A DNA stretch of 64,000 nt from Shewanella sp. UCD-KL12 (GTDB lineage Bacteria; Pseudomonadota; Gammaproteobacteria; Enterobacterales; Shewanellaceae), in contig NZ_MPHJ01000016.1 of the NCBI RefSeq assembly GCF_001957125.1, forward strand, positions 51,719 through 115,718, given 5' to 3'. The notes under the pieces are model-generated. The model saw only the letters and a program-made list of their open reading frames with translations. It did not search any database and had not been told where the DNA came from. A program made the translations under genes and the position numbers. Of this stretch, positions 45,051 to 53,543 are shown one piece after another. The stretch's first letter is position 1. Every line of letters starts with the position of its first letter.

Positions 45051-46109
45051 TTACTGACCTAGGTTTGCAGCAATGGCGTGTTCAAGTGGCTCACTGTGGG
45101 TATTAACCTTAACAACGGCACTTAATCCCGGCACCACTCGCGCTTGCGCTTCTGTTAAATCCAAACGAATTCGAACTGGAATTCGCTGAACTATTTTTGT
45201 GAAGTTGCCTGTAGCATTTTCTGCCGGTAGCAAACTAAATTTGGCACCGGAAGCAGGAGACAAACTATCGATAACACCATTAAAGGTTTTGTCGGGAAAC
45301 GCATCGAGACTTATCTGTACCTGCTGACCCGGCTGCATATTCTGGATCTGGGTCTCTTTAAAGTTTGCCGTGATCCATACAGCGCCATCCGGCACCAAAC
45401 TGTAAAGTGCTTGCCCAGGCTGAACGTACTGGCCCTTCAAGGCGCCACGTTTACCGATAACACCTGAAAATGGTGCACGCACTTGTGTATCTTCTAACTG
45501 AATTTTAGCAAGCTCGAGCCCAGCCTTTGCCTTGACCACACTCGCCTCAACTTGCTGAAGCTGGGCATTAAAAACCGTCAACTCCCTTTTCTGAGCGATG
45601 AGGCCAGCTTTTGCCTCATCTAAGTGAGCGCTAGATGACTCAACGCCAGCTTGTCTTTCATCGACGTCATCCTGCGAGCTGTAATTTTTCACCTTCAACT
45701 TCTTCGAACGCGATAACTGCTGCTGTGCCCTTGATAAGTCAGACTCAGCGGCGGCGACACTCGCTTGGGCTTGTTTAATCAAGGCATCTTGTAATTTCAC
45801 CTTGGCCAATAATGCTTGCTGGTCTGCAACGCTACTAGCTAATTCGGCTTCACCTTGAGCCACTTTAGCCTCATATTGGTTATCTTCAAGTTGTGCCAGT
45901 AGCTGACCCGCCTCGACATGTTGGTTATCACTAATCTCGGTCATCACCACATAACCTGGTACTTTAACGCTTATATGGGAGATATCAGCCTCAACATAGG
46001 CGTTATCTGTCGACTCAAAGAAACGTACTTGTGTCCACCAGTAGTACCCACCAGCTACAAATGTAGCGATGACTAAAGGGATGATGATGAACATTTTGCT
46101 TTTGGACAT
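45051..46109 (-). CDS. emrA: EmrA-type HlyD-family membrane-fusion protein
   Basis: A 352-residue periplasmic adaptor: N-terminal signal-anchor helix (IIIPLVIATFVAGGYYWW), lipoyl half-motifs (FFESTDNAYVEADISHISVKVPGYV, VRAPFSGVIGKRG), a long coiled-coil (about 80-195) and a beta barrel. It connects the EmrB pump to an outer-membrane channel. It opens an operon divergent from a LysR regulator with a 97-base spacer, so that regulator is the likely controller. Confidence 0.92.
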   Translation of the reverse strand: MSKSKMFIIIPLVIATFVAGGYYWWTQVRFFESTDNAYVEADISHISVKVPGYVVMTEISDNQHVEAGQLLAQLEDNQYEAKVAQGEAELASSVADQQALLAKVKLQDALIKQAQASVAAAESDLSRAQQQLSRSKKLKVKNYSSQDDVDERQAGVESSSAHLDEAKAGLIAQKRELTVFNAQLQQVEASVVKAKAGLELAKIQLEDTQVRAPFSGVIGKRGALKGQYVQPGQALYSLVPDGAVWITANFKETQIQNMQPGQQVQISLDAFPDKTFNGVIDSLSPASGAKFSLLPAENATGNFTKIVQRIPVRIRLDLTEAQARVVPGLSAVVKVNTHSEPLEHAIAANLGQ

Positions 46110-46206
46110 AGGTGACTCCTTGATTAGAGGTTAATAGTCTACTACTGTCTCTATAGGTTTATTAGATAGCTAAAATATTACCCACTGTTTCACAGGTGTA
46201 ACAATT

Positions 46207-47151
46207 ATGGATTTAAATCGCGTTCAGATGTTTGCTCAGGTTGTAGAGCAGGGAAGCTTTACTGCGGCAGCTAAGGTATTAGGCCTAACAAAGGCGACGG
46301 TTAGTCGAAAAATAGCCGAGTTAGAAGCCGATGCAGGCGTGCAACTTCTATTTCGCACCACAAGAAAGCTTAAGTTAACCGAGTCAGGTTCGGCCTATTA
46401 CAGCAAGGTACATAGAATCTTAACGGATCTTAGCAATGCCGAAGATCAGCTCAGCGCTAATCAGGAGCTCATTAAAGGAAACCTGAGCATAGTTTGCCCT
46501 ATTGAGTTAGGTCAGTTGTTTCTCGGGCGTATTTTTGCCCGTTTTTTGGAGCGTTACCCTGACATCACCATAGAAGCCGAACTCAGTAACCGTAAGGTTG
46601 ATGTGGTTGAAGAAGGGATCGATATACTCTTTCAAATCACCAGCACTACGGATACCAGATTACAAAGTTACGACCTGATCAATACCTCAAAAACCTTAAT
46701 GGCTAGCCCTGCCTATTTAGAAAAATTTGGCACACCTGTTAACCCAAGAGATCTACAACAGCATAAGGGGATACGGCTCAAGTCTGCCCATATTGACGCC
46801 AGTTGGACCCTGTTTGATGGTCAGGCATGGGTCACTTATGAGCCTGAAGCTAGACTAACAGTCAATAATGTCACCCTAGCAAGAGAAGCGGCCATTGAGG
46901 GATTAGGGATAGCAACGGTACCAGATCTCATTGCCCGGCAAGCCTTAGATTATAAGCAGCTTATCCCTTTGCTAGAAGATTTCCCTATGGCACAGACTAA
47001 GGTGACCATCTGTTTTCCACAGCGAGCTTATCTGCCTCGTAAGTACAGAGTATTTATCGATTTCATCTATCAGAGCCTAAGTGAAAACACCGACTACGTA
47101 CTGCTCGATATACCTGATTTTGTCACACTTGCAGATAAGCCAGAGCAATAA
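46207..47151 (+). CDS. LysR-family regulator of the EmrAB-type pump
   Basis: A 314-residue LysR regulator with HTH DLNRVQMFAQVVEQGSFTAAAKVLGLTKATVSRKIAELEADAGVQLLFRTTRKLKLT and the effector domain behind. It belongs to the CrgA-like branch. It is divergent from the emrA-type gene, a position that usually means direct control. The inducing compound is unknown. Confidence 0.9.
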   Translation: MDLNRVQMFAQVVEQGSFTAAAKVLGLTKATVSRKIAELEADAGVQLLFRTTRKLKLTESGSAYYSKVHRILTDLSNAEDQLSANQELIKGNLSIVCPIELGQLFLGRIFARFLERYPDITIEAELSNRKVDVVEEGIDILFQITSTTDTRLQSYDLINTSKTLMASPAYLEKFGTPVNPRDLQQHKGIRLKSAHIDASWTLFDGQAWVTYEPEARLTVNNVTLAREAAIEGLGIATVPDLIARQALDYKQLIPLLEDFPMAQTKVTICFPQRAYLPRKYRVFIDFIYQSLSENTDYVLLDIPDFVTLADKPEQ

Positions 47152-47187
47152 AAAAGCCGTTAACTGAGTAACAGCTAACGGCTTTTT
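47151..47187. terminator. Bidirectional terminator
   Basis: Arms AAAAAGCCGTTA and TAACGGCTTTTT form a 12-bp perfect stem with a 13-base loop and A/T runs on both sides. It serves the LysR gene and the convergent TRAP permease gene. Confidence 0.92.
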
Positions 47188-47201
47188 AAACTTAGCTAGA
47201 A

Positions 47202-49799
47202 CTAGGCTCTTACAGGCTCAGCGTCGATCTTCACTTCAGTAGAAAGACGTCTGCGTTGACGCCAGAACACTAAACCAGCCAGCATCAAGGCAGGAATAAA
47301 GATCCACTCTTTGGCAAAACGAATATTGGTTTCCTGAACCGCTAAGATCTGCTGATCAAAGTCCAAGCCGGCTTTTTGCGCATTACTGGCGAAACCAACC
47401 ATGTCCACCACAGTCTGACCTTTATCGTTCTGCATCAGCATCAAGCCTGCATCATCGAGTCGTTGCTGCGCCGTATCCGCGTGTGGTAAATCCAACATGA
47501 TCACCCTTTGCTTACTCTCGCCTTTGTAAGTTTCATAACCCATCACAAGGCGTAGTGGTTCATCCTCTGCAAGCGTCTCAACCACCTGAGTGATCTCACT
47601 GCCAGGATGATCAATGAACTTAGGCTGGATCTGATCGACCCAAAAATCAGGACGAACGATACTGAAGGCTACCAAAACCAACAATGCCGACTCGTAACGC
47701 TTGTTGAACGTCACGAAATATCCCTGCATCGCGGAGGCAAACAAACACATGGCCACCAGTGTATAACCAAAGATAAACATCATCTGCCAAATGCTATCGA
47801 TACCCACCAAGATAATGTCGGTATTAAAGATAAACATAAACGGCAATACTGCAGTTAACATGGCGTATTTAAATGCCTGAACACCTGTTTTGATAGGATC
47901 GGCTTTCGAGATTGCCGAGGCAGCAAACGCCGCTAGCCCTACAGGTGGAGTAATGTCGGCCATAATACCGAAGTAAAATACAAACAAGTGAACAGCAATC
48001 AGTGGCACAATTAATCCATGCTGAGCCCCTAGGCTTATCACGACTGGCGCCATCAGACTAGAAACAACAATATAGTTGGCTGTCGTTGGTAGTCCCATAC
48101 CTAAAATCAAGCTAATCACGGCGATCAAGACTAGCATCAAACCTAAGCTGCCACCCGACATTACCTCCACCAGCTCTGTCATCACAGGCCCAAGCCCGGT
48201 CAAGGTTACCGCACCAACCACAACACCAGCAGCGGCGGTCGCCACGCCGATGCCGATCATGTTTCTAGCACCAGTCTCTAAGCCATCGAGTAGATCTTTG
48301 ATACCCGCCTTAATGTCACTCAAACCAGCTTGCTGTCCTCTAAACAGACTAAACAGTACTCGCTGTGAAAGCAGGATAAAGATCATAAATGCCGTGGCAT
48401 AAAAGGCCGATAAACCCGGAGAGAGCTTCTCCACCATCAAACACCAGACCAAGATAACCACAGGCAATAGGAAGTGCAGACCGGATTTAACCGTTGGGCC
48501 AAGTTTTGGTAGCACTGGCGTGGTGCAATTTGGGTCATCGACTGCTAAATCTGGCTGTTTGGCGCTGCGAGAAACTAAGAATAGATACGCGAGCAAGGTC
48601 CCTACGGAGATGATCCAAACCGCAGCATCACCTGTCATGCTCTTGATCATGTCCAAGCCAAAGTAAACCACACCCGCGAGAATAATCAGGCTAGAGATGG
48701 TAATCCCCGAACGCAGTAAGCGTAACTTCCACGGCGCAGGTGCCTCGGTGCGCTCAATGCCCTGCAGGTTAGCTTTTAACGCTTCAAGGTGCATGATGTA
48801 AAGGAAGGTCAGATAGGCTGCAATCGCTGGAATAAAGGCATGTTTAATCACCTCGACATAAGGAATACCGACATACTCTACCATCAAGAAAGCAGCTGCT
48901 CCCATGATAGGTGGCATGATTTGACCATAACATGATGAGGCAACCTCAACGGCTCCCGCCTTATGTGCAGGCAAGCCCATGCGCTTCATCAAAGGAATAG
49001 TAAAAGTACCTGTGGTCACCACGTTAGCAATCGAAGAGCCTGAAATAAGCCCTGTCATACCCGACGCCAACACAGCCGCTTTAGCCGGCCCCCCGCGCAT
49101 ATGACCCAAGAGTGCAAATGCCATCTTGATGAAATAATTACCCGCGCCAGCTTTCTCTAATAGCGCCCCAAAGAGGACAAATAGGAATACGAAACTAGTA
49201 GATACCCCCAAGGCTATGCCAAACACACCTTCGGTTGTGATCCACAGATGACTGGCCGCTTTTGAGAGTGATGCGCCGCGGTGAGAGATCACCTCAGGCA
49301 TATAAGGACCCGCAAAGATATAGATCAAAAATAGGCCCGCAACAATCATTAATGGCGGACCTAAGGCTCGTCTGGTTGCCTCAAGCAGTAAGACCATACC
49401 AATAACAGCGGCATAGATATCCGTGGAAACAGGTGCTCCGGGTCTGGTGGATAACTGCTCATAGAAAAAGAACAGATACAGGGTGGCTCCAGCGCCTAAA
49501 AAGGCAAACAGCCAGTCTTGAATGGGCACACTCTGTTTTTTAGACGATTTAAACGCTGGAAAAGCAGTAAAAGCGAGGAACACAGCAAACGCTAAGTGGA
49601 TCACCCTAGCTTGTGTATCATTAATAATACCGACATTTAATATAAACGGCAGCGGTGAGGCATACCAAAGCTGAAACAAGGCCCAGGACAAGGCAATACA
49701 AGTGATCAACTTGCCAGCAAACCCCGTTAACTGTCTGGAGCCAGAATCATTGCTCGCGGCTATCTCCGCCAACGCCCCTTGATCTTGTGTTTTTTGCAT
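47202..49799 (-). CDS. TAXI-type TRAP transporter, fused small and large permease subunits
   Basis: An 865-residue inner-membrane protein with about 18 transmembrane segments. The N-terminal about 150 residues are the DctQ-like 4-helix part and the next about 480 the DctM-like 12-helix part (SGMTGLISGSSIANVVTTGTFTIPLMKRMGL, GMGLPTTANYIVVSSLMAPV). The last about 250 residues match the DUF3394-type extension with a PDZ-like end (DLPHADTAQQRLDDAGLML, SNAQKAGLDFDQQILAV). It uses an ion gradient to import the ligand delivered by its binding protein, encoded just upstream. The ATG at 49799 was chosen over an upstream TTG, with AGG nearby. Ligand unknown. Confidence 0.92.
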   Translation of the reverse strand: MQKTQDQGALAEIAASNDSGSRQLTGFAGKLITCIALSWALFQLWYASPLPFILNVGIINDTQARVIHLAFAVFLAFTAFPAFKSSKKQSVPIQDWLFAFLGAGATLYLFFFYEQLSTRPGAPVSTDIYAAVIGMVLLLEATRRALGPPLMIVAGLFLIYIFAGPYMPEVISHRGASLSKAASHLWITTEGVFGIALGVSTSFVFLFVLFGALLEKAGAGNYFIKMAFALLGHMRGGPAKAAVLASGMTGLISGSSIANVVTTGTFTIPLMKRMGLPAHKAGAVEVASSCYGQIMPPIMGAAAFLMVEYVGIPYVEVIKHAFIPAIAAYLTFLYIMHLEALKANLQGIERTEAPAPWKLRLLRSGITISSLIILAGVVYFGLDMIKSMTGDAAVWIISVGTLLAYLFLVSRSAKQPDLAVDDPNCTTPVLPKLGPTVKSGLHFLLPVVILVWCLMVEKLSPGLSAFYATAFMIFILLSQRVLFSLFRGQQAGLSDIKAGIKDLLDGLETGARNMIGIGVATAAAGVVVGAVTLTGLGPVMTELVEVMSGGSLGLMLVLIAVISLILGMGLPTTANYIVVSSLMAPVVISLGAQHGLIVPLIAVHLFVFYFGIMADITPPVGLAAFAASAISKADPIKTGVQAFKYAMLTAVLPFMFIFNTDIILVGIDSIWQMMFIFGYTLVAMCLFASAMQGYFVTFNKRYESALLVLVAFSIVRPDFWVDQIQPKFIDHPGSEITQVVETLAEDEPLRLVMGYETYKGESKQRVIMLDLPHADTAQQRLDDAGLMLMQNDKGQTVVDMVGFASNAQKAGLDFDQQILAVQETNIRFAKEWIFIPALMLAGLVFWRQRRRLSTEVKIDAEPVRA

Positions 49800-49871
49800 G
49801 TGAATAACCTGCTTGAACTGATTGTGCTCCCCCAATGGGCATCACAAAACATCGGTAAATCTTCTGGCGAA

Positions 49872-49904
49872 TTAGGGCAGTGTAGAATGCCTACACTGCC
49901 CTAA
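49872..49904 (-). other. Intercistronic hairpin between TRAP binding-protein and permease genes
   Basis: A perfect 14-bp stem (arms TTAGGGCAGTGTAG and CTACACTGCCCTAA) with a 5-base loop lies between the two genes. It has no T-tract on the minus strand, so it is unlikely to be a terminator. Such structures often protect the 3' end of the binding-protein mRNA and give it higher expression than the permease. Confidence 0.8.
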
Positions 49905-49943
49905 CGGTTTACCAGATTATGTATTAAGCGCGAACGTGGCTGA

Positions 49944-50906
49944 CTAGTTGATTAAACCAGCTTCTTTGAAGTATTTCTCAGCACCAGGATGAAGTGGCGC
50001 CGTATTTCCCTCTAGCATCTCTTCTTTGGTCAGGTTAGCAAAACCTGGGTGCAGACGACGGAAGTTATCGAAGTTATCGAATACCGATTTTACCGTCCAA
50101 TAAACCGACTCATCAGATACTTTGGTACTCGACACCAGTGTCGCCTTCGCACCAATGGTGGTGACAGGCTTATCGTTGCCGCTGTACATGCCGCCTGGTA
50201 TCTCATAAGAGACAAAGTAAGGTGTAGACTCCACCATCTGCTTCACCTCAGTATCGTTAACGCTAACAACGGTAGTGTCACAAGAGGTTGTTGCTTCTTG
50301 TACCGCACCATTAGGGTGACCGACAAAGTAGACCATGACATCAATTTTGTTATCACAAAGGGCCTGGGCCTGCTCAGCAGCCTTTAGCTCTGACGCAAGA
50401 CGAAAATCACTACGACTCCAGCCTTTAGCATCCATAATGGCTTCGATAGTGGCACGCTGACCAGAGCCTGGCTCACCAATGTTGACTCGCTTACCTTTTA
50501 GGTCGTTAAAACTGGTGATATGGGCATCTTTACGAGCTACAACCGTAAATGCTTCGGTGTAGATAGAGAATACTGAGCGTAGGTCTTCATAAGGGGCTGC
50601 ATTAGCGAATGCGCCTTTGCCTTTAATCGCATTGTACTGCTGATCAGATTGAGCAATACCGAACTCAAGCTCACCCGCCCTGAGGGTATTAAGGTTATAA
50701 ACTGAACCACCTGTGCTTTCTACCGAGCAGCGCATACCGTGCTCTTGGTTATTTTGATTAACCAAGCGACACATGCCACCGCCAGCAGGATAATAGATCC
50801 CTGTAACGCCACCGGTACCGATAGTTAAAAACTCTTGCGCCTGAACCAAGGGGGTTATTGCCATGGTCGACAACGCAGCGGCTACGAGGATAGATCTCTT
50901 AGACAT
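49944..50906 (-). CDS. TAXI-family TRAP solute-binding protein
   Basis: A 320-residue periplasmic protein with signal peptide MSKRSILVAAALSTMAITPLVQA. The TAXI signature is LTIGTGGVTGIYYPAGGGMCRLVNQ at the mature N-terminus, followed by GELEFGIAQSDQQYNA, LKGKRVNIGEPGSGQRATIEAIM and ELKAAEQAQALCDNKIDVMVYFVGHP. It delivers a small carboxylate or similar ligand to the permease downstream. AAGGA precedes the ATG. Its promoter lies in the 536-base spacer upstream. Confidence 0.92.
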   Translation of the reverse strand: MSKRSILVAAALSTMAITPLVQAQEFLTIGTGGVTGIYYPAGGGMCRLVNQNNQEHGMRCSVESTGGSVYNLNTLRAGELEFGIAQSDQQYNAIKGKGAFANAAPYEDLRSVFSIYTEAFTVVARKDAHITSFNDLKGKRVNIGEPGSGQRATIEAIMDAKGWSRSDFRLASELKAAEQAQALCDNKIDVMVYFVGHPNGAVQEATTSCDTTVVSVNDTEVKQMVESTPYFVSYEIPGGMYSGNDKPVTTIGAKATLVSSTKVSDESVYWTVKSVFDNFDNFRRLHPGFANLTKEEMLEGNTAPLHPGAEKYFKEAGLIN

Positions 50907-51442
50907 GATAGTTTCCTTCAGTTTGCAGTATATCGGCGTGATTCTTATAGCCGCTGAACAACCGCTTTATCGCTCGATAAAACTAAAGAAAATTCATCTT
51001 TTTGTTGATTTCAGCTTCTATTGCCACGCTCTAATTTAGGCTTAAACCCTCTTAGAAAACGATTCCCTAAACAAGCTTTAATGTGCTTCCATGTCTAAAA
51101 AAGCACCCAATTCAACAACACTCCAACCTAGAGGCAACCAAAGAAAAACAGTTTGAACAGATATTGGTTTAAATTAGCGATCAAAACCAGACCAAACTCG
51201 CCTAAACTGTTCACCTTTAACGCATGATTGTTTACAACACTCCGAAACCCAGCCTACATGGGCAGTTTAGCGCTATGCATCGTACAGTTCACCGAACTTA
51301 TCACTCACACTTTAGCCTCAAAGCGGATCCATTTTGAGTAAACTGAGATCCATTTATAGAATTAAAAACTCCCCCCTGCAAAAGTGTCGCTAAAGCTGCT
51401 AACATTGCAGACAATTTTTTAAGCATAATGAGATAGGGCAAG
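50907..51442. other. Long intergenic spacer with a direct repeat
   Basis: About 536 AT-rich bases between two divergent genes and without a supported ORF. It should hold promoters of the TAXI binding protein and of the YebC/YeeN gene. A direct repeat GATCCATTT occurs at 51326-51334 and 51347-51355, 21 bases apart (two helical turns). Confidence 0.5.
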
Positions 51443-52168
51443 ATGGGAAGAGCATACCAAAACCGCAAAGAGTCTATGGCTAAAACTGCTGGTCAGAAAA
51501 CCAGAATTTACTCAAGATATGGTAAAGAGATATATGTTTGCGCAAAAAATGGTGGCTTCGACCCCGACGGTAACCTGCCACTACGTCAGCTGATCACCAA
51601 GGCTAAGAAAGATCAGGTGCCTGCACACGTTATTGAACGCGCTATCGACAAAGCAAGAGGCGGTGGCGGTGAAGATTATGAAACAGCACGCTACGAAGGT
51701 TTCAGCCCAGGCGGCGCTATGGTTATCGTTGATTGCTTAACAGACAATGGTAAGCGTACCTTTACCGAAGTACGCCAAGCTTTTGTTAAAAACGGTGCTA
51801 AGTTAGGTGGCCCAGGAACTGCTGGCCATATGTTTGATCATCAAGCAGTTTTTGCCTTTAAAGGTGAAGATGAAGAAGCCGTACTTGAAACATTAATGAT
51901 GGCTGATGTCGATGTCACAGACATTGAAGTTGAAGATGGGATGGTAAGTGTATTTGCCCCTCATACTGAGTTTTTCAAAGCTAAAACAGCGCTGACAGAG
52001 GAAGATAGCGAGCTTAATTTTGAGGTGGAGGAGATCACTTTCGTTCCTCAGAACGCTCATGAGATCACTGACCCAGAAGTGGTTGAACAATTTGAAAAGT
52101 TCTTAGCTGCACTTGAAGATTGTGATGACGTACAAAACGTTTACCACAATGCTGAACTACCAGCTTAA
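51443..52168 (+). CDS. YebC/PmpR-family protein (YeeN-like)
   Basis: A 241-residue protein with the three-domain YebC layout. It starts MGRAYQNRKESMAKTAGQKT and continues RIYSRYGKEIYVCAKNGG, resembling E. coli YeeN more than YebC. Further blocks are VPAHVIERAIDKARGGGGEDYE, YEGFSPGGAMVIVDCLTDN, LGGPGTAGHMFDH and EITFVPQN. Family members have been described as DNA-binding regulators and, more recently, as ribosome-associated factors relieving stalling at proline stretches. AGGG precedes the ATG. It ends at a strong terminator. Confidence 0.92.
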   Translation: MGRAYQNRKESMAKTAGQKTRIYSRYGKEIYVCAKNGGFDPDGNLPLRQLITKAKKDQVPAHVIERAIDKARGGGGEDYETARYEGFSPGGAMVIVDCLTDNGKRTFTEVRQAFVKNGAKLGGPGTAGHMFDHQAVFAFKGEDEEAVLETLMMADVDVTDIEVEDGMVSVFAPHTEFFKAKTALTEEDSELNFEVEEITFVPQNAHEITDPEVVEQFEKFLAALEDCDDVQNVYHNAELPA

Positions 52169-52178
52169 ATAATAAGTT

Positions 52179-52207
52179 GAAGGTGCTATTTCTCATATAG
52201 CACCTTC
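52179..52207 (+). terminator. Terminator after the YebC/YeeN gene
   Basis: Arms GAAGGTGCTAT and ATAGCACCTTC form an 11-bp stem with a 7-base loop shortly after the stop codon. The T-tract is modest. Confidence 0.75.
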
Positions 52208-52409
52208 ATTGATTAACCCTTGCCTTCCGCCAGATTAAACCTATTACATACTCCTCATTAAAGCCGCATTCTTAATAGACTTTTCATGCTCAAGCTCTAC
52301 CCTAATCCCTAATGGACAACTATATTTAACGGAATATGCGTCGGTAAAGCCATATAAAACGAGAGAACAAGTCTTGCCGCACTCTAACCAACATACTATT
52401 AGGTCAATG

Positions 52410-53465
52410 ATGAAACATACTAAAACAGTGATTGCCATTGCCATCGCAAGCCTACTCGCAGGCTGTGGCGGCAGTGATAGTGATAGCGATAACAACACAC
52501 CAGATCCAACAACAGGCACCTTCAGCTTAGGTGTTTCAGACAATCCTGCCGATGCCGACGTCGTCAATATCGCCTTTAAACAAGTGGTATTAAAAAACAG
52601 TGACGGCGCAATTTCATTTGACGTATCCGAAGACGGTGAACTCAAACATGTCGACCTGCTAACGGTGCAAGGCCAAGAAGTTGAAACTTTAGTCACTGGT
52701 CAATCTGTCCCTCTGGGTGAATATCAGATGTGTATTTATATGCAAAAGAGTGAAACGGCTAACCCCGATAGCTCTTATGTTGAAACAGCCTCTGGTATTG
52801 CGGGACTGACAACCAATAGCAATGGTTCTTGTGGTGGTGAAGGGGCAGAGGATGAAGATACAGGCCGCCTGTTTTTCAATAAATCGTTCACGATCGCCGC
52901 TGGCACTAATACCTTTGTCGCTGAATTTAATTTAGCCAAAGGACTGCAGGCCCCTCACGGTAACAAGGATTACTGGACCTTAAAGCCAACATCTGTGCAG
53001 CTTGTGAATAGATCTGAAGTCGGTGCCATTACTGGACAAATTAGCCCAGAAACAACTGCAAGCTGTCAGTCTGCAGCCGTTGAACTTGGCCTACCCGATG
53101 AATACAGTCCGGCTGTTTACTTATACCCTACAACCACAGCGCTCACTGATATGGCTGACTTCAGAGGAGAAGATGTCCCCTACCTGCTTACCGAAGTCGC
53201 ACCGATAACTTCAGCACGAGTTAACGAGCTCACAAACGACTCTGAAGAGGTGATAGGTCACGAATATGAGTTTGGTTTCGTCGTTGCAGGGGATTACAGC
53301 TTAGGCTATACCTGTGTGGCACAAAATGATGACCCAGAAGCTGCGAATACACCCGATGATGAAACCGATGCCTTCTTCATCCACCTCGATGAGCAAGATG
53401 TCACTATCACTGAGGGAGGCACAACTGAACGTCATTTTCCTGAGACATTTGTTCCAACGCCTTAA
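52410..53465 (+). CDS. DUF4382-containing lipoprotein
   Basis: A 351-residue protein with a lipoprotein signal (MKHTKTVIAIAIASLLAGC), then a Gly/Ser/Asp-rich linker, and a DUF4382 domain (TGTFSLGVSDNPADADVVNIAFKQVVLKNSDGAI, VDLLTVQGQEVETLVTGQSVPLGEYQMCIYM). The second half is a further beta-rich region that may be Cna-like. Lipid anchoring in the outer membrane is likely. Two ATG codons are adjacent (52407 and 52410); the second gives better spacing to AGG. Function unknown; it is bounded by terminators on both sides. Confidence 0.8.
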   Translation: MKHTKTVIAIAIASLLAGCGGSDSDSDNNTPDPTTGTFSLGVSDNPADADVVNIAFKQVVLKNSDGAISFDVSEDGELKHVDLLTVQGQEVETLVTGQSVPLGEYQMCIYMQKSETANPDSSYVETASGIAGLTTNSNGSCGGEGAEDEDTGRLFFNKSFTIAAGTNTFVAEFNLAKGLQAPHGNKDYWTLKPTSVQLVNRSEVGAITGQISPETTASCQSAAVELGLPDEYSPAVYLYPTTTALTDMADFRGEDVPYLLTEVAPITSARVNELTNDSEEVIGHEYEFGFVVAGDYSLGYTCVAQNDDPEAANTPDDETDAFFIHLDEQDVTITEGGTTERHFPETFVPTP

Positions 53466-53480
53466 GCCGCTGTTCAAATA

Positions 53481-53510
53481 AAAAAGGCACTCTACTGAGT
53501 GCCTTTTTTG
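53481..53510. terminator. Bidirectional terminator
   Basis: A stem with arms AAAAAAGGCACTC and GAGTGCCTTTTTT encloses a four-base loop. It lies between the DUF4382 gene and the convergent S9 peptidase gene. Confidence 0.95.
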
Positions 53511-53543
53511 GGGCTAAGTAAGACTAATTAATTTGTAATGAGA

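Noticed and set aside
52244..52696. 150-codon minus-strand reading frame
   Set aside because: Antisense to the DUF4382 lipoprotein and its promoter; no protein family resemblance.
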